DNA of 6,962 bases from CAZLPW01 sp964561495 (GCA_964561495.1 CAZLPW010000098.1:1-6962), one strand, 5' to 3'. Shown: positions 1 to 6,962, counted from the first letter of the stretch. The notes: generated from the letters alone by a model not told the origin. A program made the numbers and translations.

Positions 1-3000
1 ACCCACTCACGGTAGCGGCTTGCCCACCAATCAAGCCTGAGGGTGTTGTTATTGTCTCACTCGATGTAAAAGTAACAGTAACATTATTACCGACAGTAGC
101 CAGGTTGGTATAGTTTGAATTATTTGAAACGATACTAACGGCTGTCATCGTAGGAGGCGTATTATCATAGAGAGTGACCGTGTTATTGCTCTGAATCGTG
201 CTCGACTCGTTACCAACATGATCGTATATACTATTATCTACAGGGGTAACCGTTATGATCTCATTACCATCAGGGGTTCCGCTTAGACTTACCCCGAGAG
301 TGTATGAGCTACCGCTGGCTGATATACTACTCGGCGTAGCGCTCGCTAGAGTTGCGGAACCTCCACCAATAACAAGTGAAAAATCACTAGCCTCAAGAGC
401 GCCAGAACCAGAGGATGAATTGTAGACAGCCTCACTGAAGACTACAAGTATCGTACTGTTATCAGTAGCGATCGTAGATGATGTTACGGTTGAGGATGTG
501 CCATCATAGGTCCAGGTAAACTGGGTCGCAGCATCATTACCATTACCAGCAGCATCAGCAAAGGCCGACCCAGAAATATCAACCGTAGTCTCTCCGTCAG
601 CGCTTGGCGTAAAGGTCGCGGTATAGCTCGTACCGCTGCCTGAGAAGGAGCTTACAGATCCCCCAGTGACAGTTACGTCACCAGAGGCAAAATCACTCGT
701 ACTCTCGCTACTGGTAAAGGTTAAAGTTAGTGTGGCATCATTCGTTGATGATCCACTCGAGACAGCAGACGCACTGGGGTTGGCCGCTGTAATTGTTAGT
801 GTCGGTGAGAGCTTATCATTGAGGGTTGCTGTATTATTGCTCTGGCTCTCTGCGGTCTCATTGCCATACGCATCATATAGACCATTGTCAACTGGGCTAA
901 CGGTAATAACTTCAGTACCATCTGGCGTTCCAGTTAAACTAATTCCTAAGGTATATACGCTGCCACTTGTAGAGACACTACTTGGCGTAGAGCTCGCCAT
1001 TGTTGCGGAGCCTCCACTGACAGACAAGGCAAAATCACTCATCTCAACAGCCCCACTTCCGAGAGTCGTGTTGTAAACCACCTCATTCATAGTAACGGCT
1101 ATGGTTGAATTATCAGACGCAAGAGATACAGAAGATATTATAGATGGGGTTCCATCATGTGTCCATGCATACTGCGCCGCCGCGGTGTTACCATTGCCAC
1201 CTGCATCCGTAAAAACACTGGCCCCCACGTCTACCGTGGTTGCGCCATCAGCGCTTGGTGTAAACGTGGCCGTGTAGACCGTACTGCTTGTGGCAGAAAA
1301 GGAGCTGATCGTTCCACCCGCCAGAGTAACATCGTTCGAAGCAAAATTTGTTGTTGCCTCACTGATAGTAAATGTAAGGCTTAGGCTAGCGTCGTTGGTA
1401 GTTGAGCCACTAGACAATGAATTCCCATCGCCATCTGCAACGGCCAAAGTAATAGTAGGCGGCGTCTTATCATTAACGGTGACCGTGTTATTGCTCTGAC
1501 TGATTGTTGAAATATTACTGTAGGCATCATAGATGCTATTGCTAGCTGGATTTACGGTTAGGGTCTCCCCTCCTGTTGGAGTTCCACTTAGACCAATCCC
1601 TAATGTGTAAACATTACCACTAGCTGAAATACTTGTAGGCGTTGTACTAGAAAGAGTGGCCACACCACCGCTAATAGCAAAAACAAAATCACTGGCCTCT
1701 AAGGCACCGCTTCCGCCAGCGGCATTATAAACTGGCTCATCAAGCGTAACCGCTATAGTAGAATTGTCTGACGCTAGAGAGACGCCTGTTATCGTTGCCG
1801 GCGTCCCGTTAAAGGTCCAGGCATACTGAGTCGCTGCGGTATTGGTATTACCAGCAGCATCAGCAAAACCCCCAGCCGCAACATCAACAGTCGTTAGGCC
1901 GTCAGCCGCTGGTGTAAAAGTAGCTGTGTAGAAAGAGCCACTCCCTGAAAAAGAACTTATAGCACCACCAGAGACAGTAATATCACTGCCCGCAAAGTCT
2001 GCTGTAGACTCAGTAGTCGTAAAAGTAACAGTGATAGTTCCATCGTTCGTTGTTGAACCAGACGCAACCGAAGTCCCTCCAGAGTTTGCCGCTGTGATGG
2101 TCACTCCAGGAGCAAGCTCATCATTCAGAGTGACAGTGTTGTTACTCTGGCTGGTCTCGGTCTCGTTTCCAACTATATCGTAGACACTGTCATCAACAGG
2201 GCTAACGGTTAAAACCTCGCTACCATCGGGAACGCCGCTAATGCTTAGACCCAGCGTGTATACATTTCCGCTAGCTGAAATAGCACTCGGAGTTGCGCTT
2301 CCCATCGTAGCAGAGCCTCCGCTAATTGAAAGTGAAAAATCGCTGGCCTCTAAGGCGCCTGAGCCAGAGGATGTCTTGTAAACTGCCTCACTGAGAGTAA
2401 CATTAATACTTGAATTATTAGAAGCAAGCGTGGTCGATGTTATGGTCGCTGGTGTCCCGTCATAGGTCCAGGTGAACTGCGTCGCCGCGGTATTATTATT
2501 ACCAGCAGCATCAGTGAAGGCCCCCGCAGCAACATCGATCGTGGCTGCGCCATCACCGCTTGGCGTAAATGTCGCTGTGTATGATGCTCCACTTCCTGAG
2601 AACGCACTGACCGCGCCACCCGTGACTGTAATATCTGTATAATTAAGGATTGTCGTGTTTTCACTGCTGGTTAAGGTTAGCGCCAGAGTAGCGTCATTCG
2701 TAGCAGAGCCACTAGAGACCGCATCTCCGCCACTATTGGCAACCGTAAAAGCGATTGTTGGTGCCAGCTGATCATTAAGGCTCGCCGTGTTGTTACTCTG
2801 AGATGTCGCTGCCTCGTTTCCGACAAGGTCATATATGCCATCATCTACTGGAGAAACGGTCAGCGTCTCGCCGCCATTAGGCGTACCAGTAAATCCAATA
2901 CCGAGTGTGTACACATTCCCACTGGCCGAGAGGCTGCTAGGGATAGAGCTGGCGAGGGATGCGGATCCGCCGCTCAAGCTTAGCCCAAAGTCACTGGCCT

Positions 3001-6000
3001 CTAGAGAGCCACTGCCGCTGGATGTGTTATACACGGCCTCGCTCATGGTAACCTGGATCGTTGAATTATCACTAGACAGAGAGACCGATGATATAACAGG
3101 AAGAGTCCCGTCATATGTCCAGGTAAACTGGGTCGCTGCGGTGTTTGCATTTCCCGCGGCATCTGTAAATTTATTTGCGCCTAGGTCAATCGTGACCGCC
3201 CCATCAGCGCTAGGGGTAAAGGTTGCGGTGTAGGTCGCATTGCTTCCTGAAAAAGAGCTTATACTTCCACCAGTCACGGTAACATCACCCGATGCCAGAG
3301 TGGTCGTGTTCTCGCTACTTGTAAACGTTACGCTCAGAGTAGCGTCGTTTGTTGTGCTACCACTCGAGACTGAGCTGCCTCCGCTGTTTGCAACAGTTAT
3401 CGCAACAGACGGACTCAGCTGATCGTTCAAGGTTGCTGTATTATTACTCTGACTAGTAGAGGACGTATTACCATACGCATCATATATACTTGCAGACACA
3501 GGTGTAACTGTCAAGACCTCGCTACCATCAGGGGTACCAGTAATACCAATCCCTAGAGTGTATATATTACCGCTGGATGATATACTCGAAGGTGTCGAGC
3601 TAGACAGCGTCGCCGCACCCCCACTAATAGAGAATGCAAAATCCGCTGCCTCTAATGCCCCACTACCTCCCGCTGTATTGTAAACAGCCTCGCTCATGGT
3701 AACAGCGATCGTAGCATTGTTACCCGCGAGAGAGACTGAAGAGATTACCGGAGCTGTGCCATCATATGTCCAGGTAAACTGGGTCGCTGCGGTATTATTA
3801 TTTCCAGCCGCATCCGTAAATCCAGCCGCTGCAATATCAATAGTAGTGGCCCCACTGGCGCTAGGGGTAAAGGTTACGTTATAGCTTGTGCCGCTACCAG
3901 AAAAAGAACTGAGCGATCCCCCGCTTACTGTTAAATCAGCGGATGCGAGATTGGTCGTGCTCTCGCTTGTCGTAAGCGCAAGAATAATGCTCGCGTCATT
4001 AGTAGTGGCCCCACTAGATACAGCATCACCACCAGAGCTTACCGCTGCAATAGAAACAGTTGGCGAGAGCTGATCATTGAGGGTTGCCGTATTATTAGAC
4101 TGAGAGTTTGTTGAAATATTTCCGTATGCATCGTAGATGCTGCCTGACACAGGATTTACTGTAACAACCTCGCTACCATCGGGAGTACCAGTGATACCAA
4201 TCCCAAGCGTGTAAACATTGCCACTTGCAGATATACTACTAGGGGTTGCACTCGAGAGCGAAGCAGACCCGCCAGATATTGCCAGACTAAAGTCAGTTGT
4301 CTCAAGGGCGCCTGAGCCACCGCCAGTGCTGTATACAGCCTTGTCCATAGTCACAGCTATCGTAGAATTATTAGACGCGAGCGAGACAGAGGAAACAGAA
4401 GCTGGCGTACCGTTATAGGTCCAGCTAAACTCCGTAGCAGCTGTGTTGCTGTTGCTCGATGCATCCGTAAAAGCACCCGCAGCGATATTCACGCTCGTTA
4501 GCCCATCAGCGGCTGGGGTAAACGTGGCCGTGTAGACCGAGCTGCTTGTTGATGCAAAAGAACTAATCGCTCCACCAGTTGCCGTGATATCGCTTGAAAT
4601 AAAATTTGAAGTAGCCTCGCTACTTGTAAAAGTTAACGTAAGAGTCGCATCATTAGATGTTGCCCCGCTTGAGACCGCGCTACCGCTACCGTTTACCGCT
4701 GTAATAGCTACGGATGGTGAGAGCTGATCATTCAGCGTTACCGTATTGTTACTCTGGGATGTAGAGGACTCGTTTCCGTATGCGTCGTAGATACCATTAT
4801 CAACAGGGCTTACAGTAAGAACCTCACTCCCATCAGGAGACCCACTTATATTTAGGCCAAGAGTATAAACATTTCCGCTGGCAGATATTGAGCTAGGCGT
4901 TGCACTGCCCATTGTCGCCGACCCGCCGCTTATAGACAAGGCGAAGTCACTCGCCTCAAGCGCGCCACTTCCTCCAGAGGTTTTGTATACGGCCTCGCTC
5001 ATGGTTACAACAATATTGCTGTTATCGCCAGACAAAGTGGTAGAGCTTATTGTCGCAGGAGTCGCGTCATAGGTCCAGGCAAACTGCGTCGCCGCGGTGT
5101 TGTTGGTCCCAGGGCCGTCTGTAAATGTTCCCGCCGCAACATCTACCGTGGTCGCGCCACTCGCGCTTGGCGTAAACGTGGCCGTGTAGGTCGTTCCGTT
5201 TCCAGTAAAAGAGCTCAGGCTGCCACCACTTACGGTTACATCTCCTACAGCAAAATTTGTAGTAGACTCGCTACTTGTAAAGGTTAATGTGAGAGTCGCA
5301 TCGTTCGTGGTTGATCCACTGGATACTGCGCCTCCGCCTGCCGCTGCCGTGATCGCCATAGTAGGCGCTGTGCCATCGTAGGTCCAGGCAAACTGCGATG
5401 CCGCGGTGTTGTTGTTGCCTACCGCATCTGTAAATTTATTTGCAGCTACGTCAACCGTGATCGCGCCGTCACCGCTCGGGGTAAGGGTCGTTGTGTAGAC
5501 CGTGCTGCTTGTGGCCGTTAGGGTTCCAACGGATCCGCCGCTGACTGTTATATCGCCAACCACAAAGTTGCTCGTAGCCTCGCTACTTGTAAAGGTTAAT
5601 GTGAGAGTCGCATCGTTCGTAGTCGATCCACTGGATACTGCGCTTCCGCCTGCCGCTGCCGTAATAGCCATCGTCGGGACTGTCCCGTCATAGGTCCAGG
5701 TAAACTGCGATGCCGCGGTGTTGTTCGTGCCTGAGGCATCCGTAAACTTTCCTGCCGCTACATCAACCGTGGTCGCGCCATCACCACTAGGTGTAAAGGT
5801 CGCAGTGTATACGGTACTGCTTGTGGCAGAGAATGAGCTTAAGCTTCCGCCGCTTACGCTTATGTCTCCCACAATAAAATTCGTTGTAGCCTCGCTACTT
5901 GTAAAGGTTAAGGTAAGCGTCGCATCGTTCGTAGTTGCACCGCTGGATACTGCGCTTCCACCTGCCGCCGCCGTGATCGCCATCGTTGGCGGTGTGCCAT

Positions 6001-6962
6001 CATAGGTCCAGGTAAACTGAGACGCCGCGGTGTTGTTATTACCTACAGCATCAGTAAAACCGCTTGAAGAAACATCAATAGTGGTAGCACCACTCGCGCT
6101 TGGTGTAAACGTGGCCGTGTATATTGTCGAACTCGCGGCACTAAAGTTACTTAATGCTCCTCCGCTCACGCTTATGTCACCTACAGCAAAATTTGTCGTG
6201 GCCTCGCTACTGGTAAAGGTAAGGTCTATAGTAGCATCGTTTGAGGTGTCTCCGCTCGATACTGTTGAGCTGGCTATAGTCATCGTAGGGCCAGTAGCAT
6301 CGTAGGTCCAGTTAAACTGAGTCGCAGCAGAATTATTATTTCCTGGTGCATCTGTAAATCCACTTGCAGCAACATCTACCGTGGTCGCACCATCGCCGCT
6401 TGGAGTAAACTTAGCGGTGTAGACCGTGCTGCTGCTTGCTCCGAAATTGCTTAGCGCCCCACCGCTTACGCTTATGTCACCTACAGCAAAATTTGTCGTG
6501 GCCTCGCTACTGGTAAAGGTTAATATTATAAAAGAATTGTTGCTTGAGCTGCCATCGGTGACACCGTTTGATGCTGTGATCGCCATAGTGGGACCTGTTC
6601 CATCATAGGACCAGGTAAACTGCGTTGCCGCTGTGTTGCCTGTGCCAGACGCATCTGTAAATCTATTTGCCGCCACATCAACCGTGGTCGCGCCGTCACC
6701 GCTAGGCGTAAACGTGGCCGTGTAGACCGTGCTGCTTGTAGCAGAGAAAGAACTTAGAGATCCACCGTTTACGGTTACATCGCCCACCGCAAAATTTGTT
6801 GTAGCCTCGCTACTGGTAAAGGTTAGGGTCAGGCTGCTGCTGTTCGTAGTCGCGCCACTGGACACTGCGCTTCCGCCAGAGGCTGCCGTGATCGCCATCG
6901 TTGGCGCTGTGCCATCATAGGTCCAGGTAAACTGAGACGCCGCGGTGTTGTTATTACCTACA
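1..6962 (-). CDS. Giant Ig-like repeat protein, probable surface adhesin (internal part, both ends missing)
   Basis: One frame stays open from 6961 to 2, giving 2,320 codons without a stop; both ends lie outside the window. The translation is an uninterrupted chain of Ig-like beta-sandwich-type repeats: seven A domains (the first cut), seven B-A pairs, a final B, and the start of a C domain. A domains resemble the bacterial Ig-like Big_12 family, with FTDAAGN and YTATFTP hallmarks. All 14 Trp residues fall in the same place, the FTWTYDG motif ending each A domain. There is no Cys, only one Arg (6662-6664), nine Lys and two His, against about 20 Asp/Glu in a single 217-residue unit, so the protein is very acidic. 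No transmembrane stretch, catalytic motif, signal peptide or sorting signal is visible. The likely role, a rigid extracellular stalk of an adhesin or matrix protein, is inferred from architecture. All unit length differences are multiples of three, so the frame is under selection. Certain: coding frame and repeats. Uncertain: function, secretion route and full length. Confidence 0.95.
2..163 (-). repeat. Start of a third Ig-like domain type (C), cut by the window edge
   Basis: 54 codons following the last B domain. It begins NTPPTMTAVSIVSNNS and continues with VGNNVTVTFTSSE, TTPSG and QAATVSG. The TVTFTSSE strand recalls the A domains, but the opening, spacing and the segment after the Glu (TITTPSGL) do not match A. 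The style matches another common repeat of large marine bacterial surface proteins ('TPPTxxSVSIxSNN...VGDxVTLTFTASE'), recognised from memory. Only about half a domain is visible, and whether it starts a third array cannot be told. Confidence 0.7.
164..514 (-). repeat. L8: WTYDG linker and eighth B domain
   Basis: 117 codons; the B domain proper is 164-499, again exactly 112 codons. It opens WTYDGTSSTVTSS and carries FSEAVYNSSSGSGALEASDF, SGSSYTLG, GTPDGNE, PVDNSIYDHVGNE and QSNNTVTLYD. The final LND is LYD here. It is the only B domain not followed by an A domain: the chain goes straight into TPPTMTAV, the start of another domain type. Confidence 0.9.
515..1165 (-). repeat. Compound unit L7, last complete B-A pair
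   Basis: 217 codons; B 815-1150, A 515-814. It opens WTHDGTPSIISS, with His for Tyr. B has MNEVVYNTTLGSGAVEMSDF, SGSVYTLG, GTPDGTE, PVDNGLYDAYGNE and NDKLSP. The A domain is close to consensus: LTLTFTSSESTSDF, SGDVTVTGG, FSGSGTSYTATFTPSADG and FADAAGNGNDAATQFT. Confidence 0.9.
1166..1819 (-). repeat. Compound unit L6
   Basis: 218 codons; B 1469-1804, A 1166-1468. It opens WTFNGTPATITG, altering both the Tyr and the Asp of WTYDG. B has LDEPVYNAAGG for SEAVYN, ALEASDF, SGNVYTLG, GTPTGGE and PASNSIYDAYSN. The linker is NDKTPPTITLA, resembling the C-domain entry (TPPTMTAV) more than the usual DQLSP. The A domain ends FTDAGGNGNTAAAQYA. Confidence 0.9.
1820..2470 (-). repeat. Compound unit L5
   Basis: 217 codons; B 2120-2455, A 1820-2119. 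It opens WTYDGTPATITS. B has SEAVYKTSSGSGALEASDF, SGNVYTLG, GVPDGSE and PVDDSVYDIVGNE. The linker is DELAPGVTIT. A has TFTTTESTADFAGSDITVSGG and FADAAGNTNTAA, and ends in QYA before Trp where most units have QFT. This unit holds 13 Asp and 7 Glu against one Lys and no Arg. Confidence 0.9.
2471..3121 (-). repeat. Compound unit L4
   Basis: 217 codons; B 2771-3106, A 2471-2770. It opens WTYDGTLPVISS. B has SEAVYNTSSGSGSLEASDF, SGNVYTLG, GTPNGGE and PVDDGIYDLVGNE, so it belongs with L5 and L8 in having a VGN rather than AYGN loop. A has LTSSENTTILNYTDITVTGG and FTDAAGNNNTAA. Confidence 0.9.
3122..3772 (-). repeat. Compound unit L3
   Basis: 217 codons; B 3422-3757, A 3122-3421. It opens WTYDGTAPVISS and has SEAVYNTAGG, ALEAADF, SGNIYTLG, GTPDGSE and PVSASIYDAYGN. 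The A domain has the variant SSENTTLASGDVTVTGG and GANKFTDAAGNANTAA. A 32-base stretch around the Trp motif is identical to that of the next unit (3111-3142 and 3762-3793), 651 bases apart. Confidence 0.9.
3773..4423 (-). repeat. Compound unit L2
   Basis: 217 codons; B 4073-4408, A 3773-4072. It opens WTYNGTPASVSS. The usual SEAVY motif is changed to DKAVY, and ALEASDF to ALETTDF. PVDN is PVSG. The A domain is divergent in its core strand (ILALTTSESTTNL for LTLTFTSSEATTNF) but ends with the canonical FTDAAGNNNTAA. Confidence 0.9.
4424..5077 (-). repeat. Compound unit L1 (first B domain plus A)
   Basis: 218 codons; B 4727-5062, A 4424-4726. The opening motif is WTYDATPATISS, with Ala for Gly at the exact point where the B domain enters the protein. 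B carries MSEAVYKTSGG, GALEASDF, SGNVYTLG, GSPDGSE, PVDNGIYDAYGNE and NNTVTLNDQLSP. A is somewhat degenerate: SSDITATGG, FASTSSSVYTATF and FTDASSNSNTAA. Confidence 0.9.
5078..5386 (-). repeat. A-type unit S6, last before the B domains begin
   Basis: 103 codons. It opens WTYDGTAPTMAIT and carries LTFTSSESTTNF, VGDVTVSGG, FTGNGTTYTATFTPSASG and FTDGPGTNNTAA. Its middle (GNGTTYT rather than SATSSTVYT) is closer to the A domains of the alternating array (GSGTSYT), so it may be a transition copy. The next Trp motif leads directly into the first B domain. Confidence 0.9.
5387..5698 (-). repeat. A-type unit S5
   Basis: 104 codons. It opens WTYDGTVPTMAIT. The middle differs from its neighbours: GGSVGTLTATSS and YTTTLTPSGDG replace GGSLSSFSATSS and YTATFTPSGDG. 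It ends AANKFTDAVGNNNTAA. Bases 5579-5620 are identical to 5267-5308 in S6 at a spacing of 312. Confidence 0.9.
5699..6010 (-). repeat. A-type unit S4
   Basis: 104 codons. It opens WTYDGTPPTMAIT and has AVSSGATTND, LTLTFTSSEATTNF, VGDISVSGG, YTATFTPSGDG, AAGKFTDASG. Close to the array consensus. The DNA around its start (5970-6047, shared with the end of S3's neighbourhood) is nearly identical to 6885-6962, three units upstream in the gene. Confidence 0.9.
6011..6310 (-). repeat. A-type unit S3
   Basis: The shortest A unit, 100 codons. It opens WTYDATGPTMTIA, with Ala for the usual Gly after Asp, and lacks a few residues between this and LTFTSSEATTNF. It carries VGDISVSGG, YTATFTPSASG and FTDAVGNNNTAA. 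It shares a 53-base identical stretch with S2 at a spacing of exactly 300 bases. Confidence 0.9.
6311..6613 (-). repeat. A-type unit S2
   Basis: 101 codons. It opens WSYDGTGPTMAIT, with Ser for the usual Thr after Trp, and the first strand region is more divergent than in its neighbours (SNGVTDGSSSNNSFIIL). It has YTAKFTPS where others have YTATFTPS, and FTDAPGNNNSAA. Bases 6468-6520 are identical to 6168-6220 in S3. Confidence 0.9.
6614..6925 (-). repeat. A-type unit S1
   Basis: 104 codons from Trp to the residue before the next Trp. It opens WTYDGTAPTMAIT and carries LTLTFTSSEATTNF, VGDVTVNGG and FTDASGTGNTAA. It holds the only Arg of the whole translation, in AANRFTD (codon 6662-6664); other units have Gly, Lys, Ala or Thr in this loop. 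The stretch 6885-6962, which overlaps its start and the preceding unit's tail, matches 5970-6047 with one difference in 78 bases. Confidence 0.9.

Larger units (their letters stand above)
164..5077 (-). repeat. Array of compound B-A repeats (217-218 aa period)
   Basis: Trp codons at 5075, 4421, 3770, 3119, 2468, 1817, 1163 and 512 give periods of 654, 651, 651, 651, 651, 654 and 651 bases. Each unit is a 112-codon B domain followed by a 105-106-codon A domain. B domains lie at 4727-5062, 4073-4408, 3422-3757, 2771-3106, 2120-2455, 1469-1804, 815-1150 and 164-499, all exactly 336 bases. B hallmarks are SEAVYN, GSGALEASDF, ISGG, TPSSISxSGNVYTLG, GTPDGSE, PVDNxIYD, GNE and SQSNNTVTLND. B has its own motif order and no Trp, so it is a different Ig-like subtype from A. 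The eighth B is followed by a C-type domain instead of A. Confidence 0.93.
5078..6961 (-). repeat. Array of short A-type Ig-like repeats (100-104 aa period)
   Basis: Six complete units and the last 12 codons of a seventh, counted from one conserved Trp codon to the next. Trp codons lie at 6923, 6611, 6308, 6008, 5696, 5384 and 5075, so periods are 312, 303, 300, 312, 312 and 309 bases. The consensus order in each unit is WTYDGTxPTMAIT, AVSSGxTTND, LTLTFTSSEATTNF, VGDxxVSGG, SSTVYTATFTPS, GATTVDVAA, FTDAxGNNNTAA. The array continues beyond the window's right edge. These domains are more alike at DNA level than the A domains of the alternating array, suggesting more recent expansion. The Big_12-like assignment is from recognised motifs, not from a search. 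Confidence 0.92.

Noticed and set aside
2440..2664. Minus-strand open frame of 74 codons
   Set aside because: It is in a different frame inside the continuous 2,320-codon frame, occurs in only one repeat unit, and has a composition (Arg/Gln-rich) unlike any repeat family; a chance shadow.
5040..5110. Possible gene fusion or frameshift at the change of repeat period
   Set aside because: The reading frame is unchanged through the junction (Trp codons at 5384, 5075 and 4421 are all in the same phase) and no stop or start context is present.
666..6920. Many plus-strand open frames of 60-136 codons, with similar peptides (for example SPTAKFVVASLLVKV) recurring
   Set aside because: They lie antisense to the repeat gene, recur at its period (about 300 or 651 bases), mostly share one antisense phase, and vary wherever the sense protein varies. 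They are by-products of the Thr/Ser/Val-rich sense codons.
2..6961. RTX (GGxGxDxxx) calcium-binding nonapeptides or VCBS repeats
   Set aside because: No nonapeptide series and no VCBS-type motif was found in the translation; the repeats are about 100 residues long and Ig-like.
5078..6962. CRISPR-like or non-coding tandem repeat array
   Set aside because: The period is 300-312 bases, similarity is spread over the entire unit with no unique spacers, and differences are codon-sized and conserve the protein.
1..6962. Promoter, ribosome binding site or terminator
   Set aside because: The window is entirely inside a coding frame; any match to such motifs would be chance, and in-frame Met codons fall in conserved mid-domain positions.

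Overview
The whole window lies inside one protein-coding gene on the minus strand. Reading from base 6961 down to base 2 (codon triplets start at plus-strand positions equal to 2 modulo 3), I translated all 2,320 codons by hand and found no stop codon and no frame break. Neither the gene's start nor its end is present, so the real protein is longer than 2,320 residues. No promoter, ribosome binding site, terminator, RNA gene, insertion sequence or CRISPR array can be supported, and there is no non-coding stretch.

The protein is built entirely of tandem beta-rich domains of bacterial Ig-like type, rich in Ser, Thr, Gly, Ala, Asp, Asn and Val. Three domain types appear, in protein order. (1) 6961-5063: a homogeneous array of about 100-104-residue A domains. 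They carry LTFTSSEATTNF, GDxxVxGG, YTATFTPS, TTVDVAA, FTDAxGNxNTAA and end in FTWTYDG, and they resemble the Big_12 / 'Ig-like domain' repeats of large bacterial adhesins. (2) 5062-164: the pattern changes to alternating B and A domains with a 217-218-residue period. Each B domain is exactly 112 codons and carries SEAVYN, GSGALEASDF, ISGG, SGNVYTLG, GTPDGSE, PVDNxIYDxxGN and SQSNNTVTLND. There are eight B copies. (3) 163-2: after the eighth B domain a third domain type, C, starts (TPPTMTAVSIVSNNS...). It runs off the window. The visible layout is therefore A (at least 7, the first cut off), then (B-A) x7, then B-C.

The role is inferred to be the stalk of a giant secreted or surface-anchored adhesin or matrix protein. 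Composition fits an extracellular protein: no Cys, one Arg, nine Lys, two His and many Asp/Glu. Such proteins and these repeat wordings are familiar from marine bacteria (for example Marinimicrobia- or Bacteroidota-like lineages with sortable giant surface proteins, and gammaproteobacteria with type I secreted adhesins). The window alone cannot fix the taxon or the secretion route, because the signal and sorting regions lie outside it.

Open frames on the plus strand, and the short extra one on the minus strand, recur at the repeat period and are shadows of this gene.
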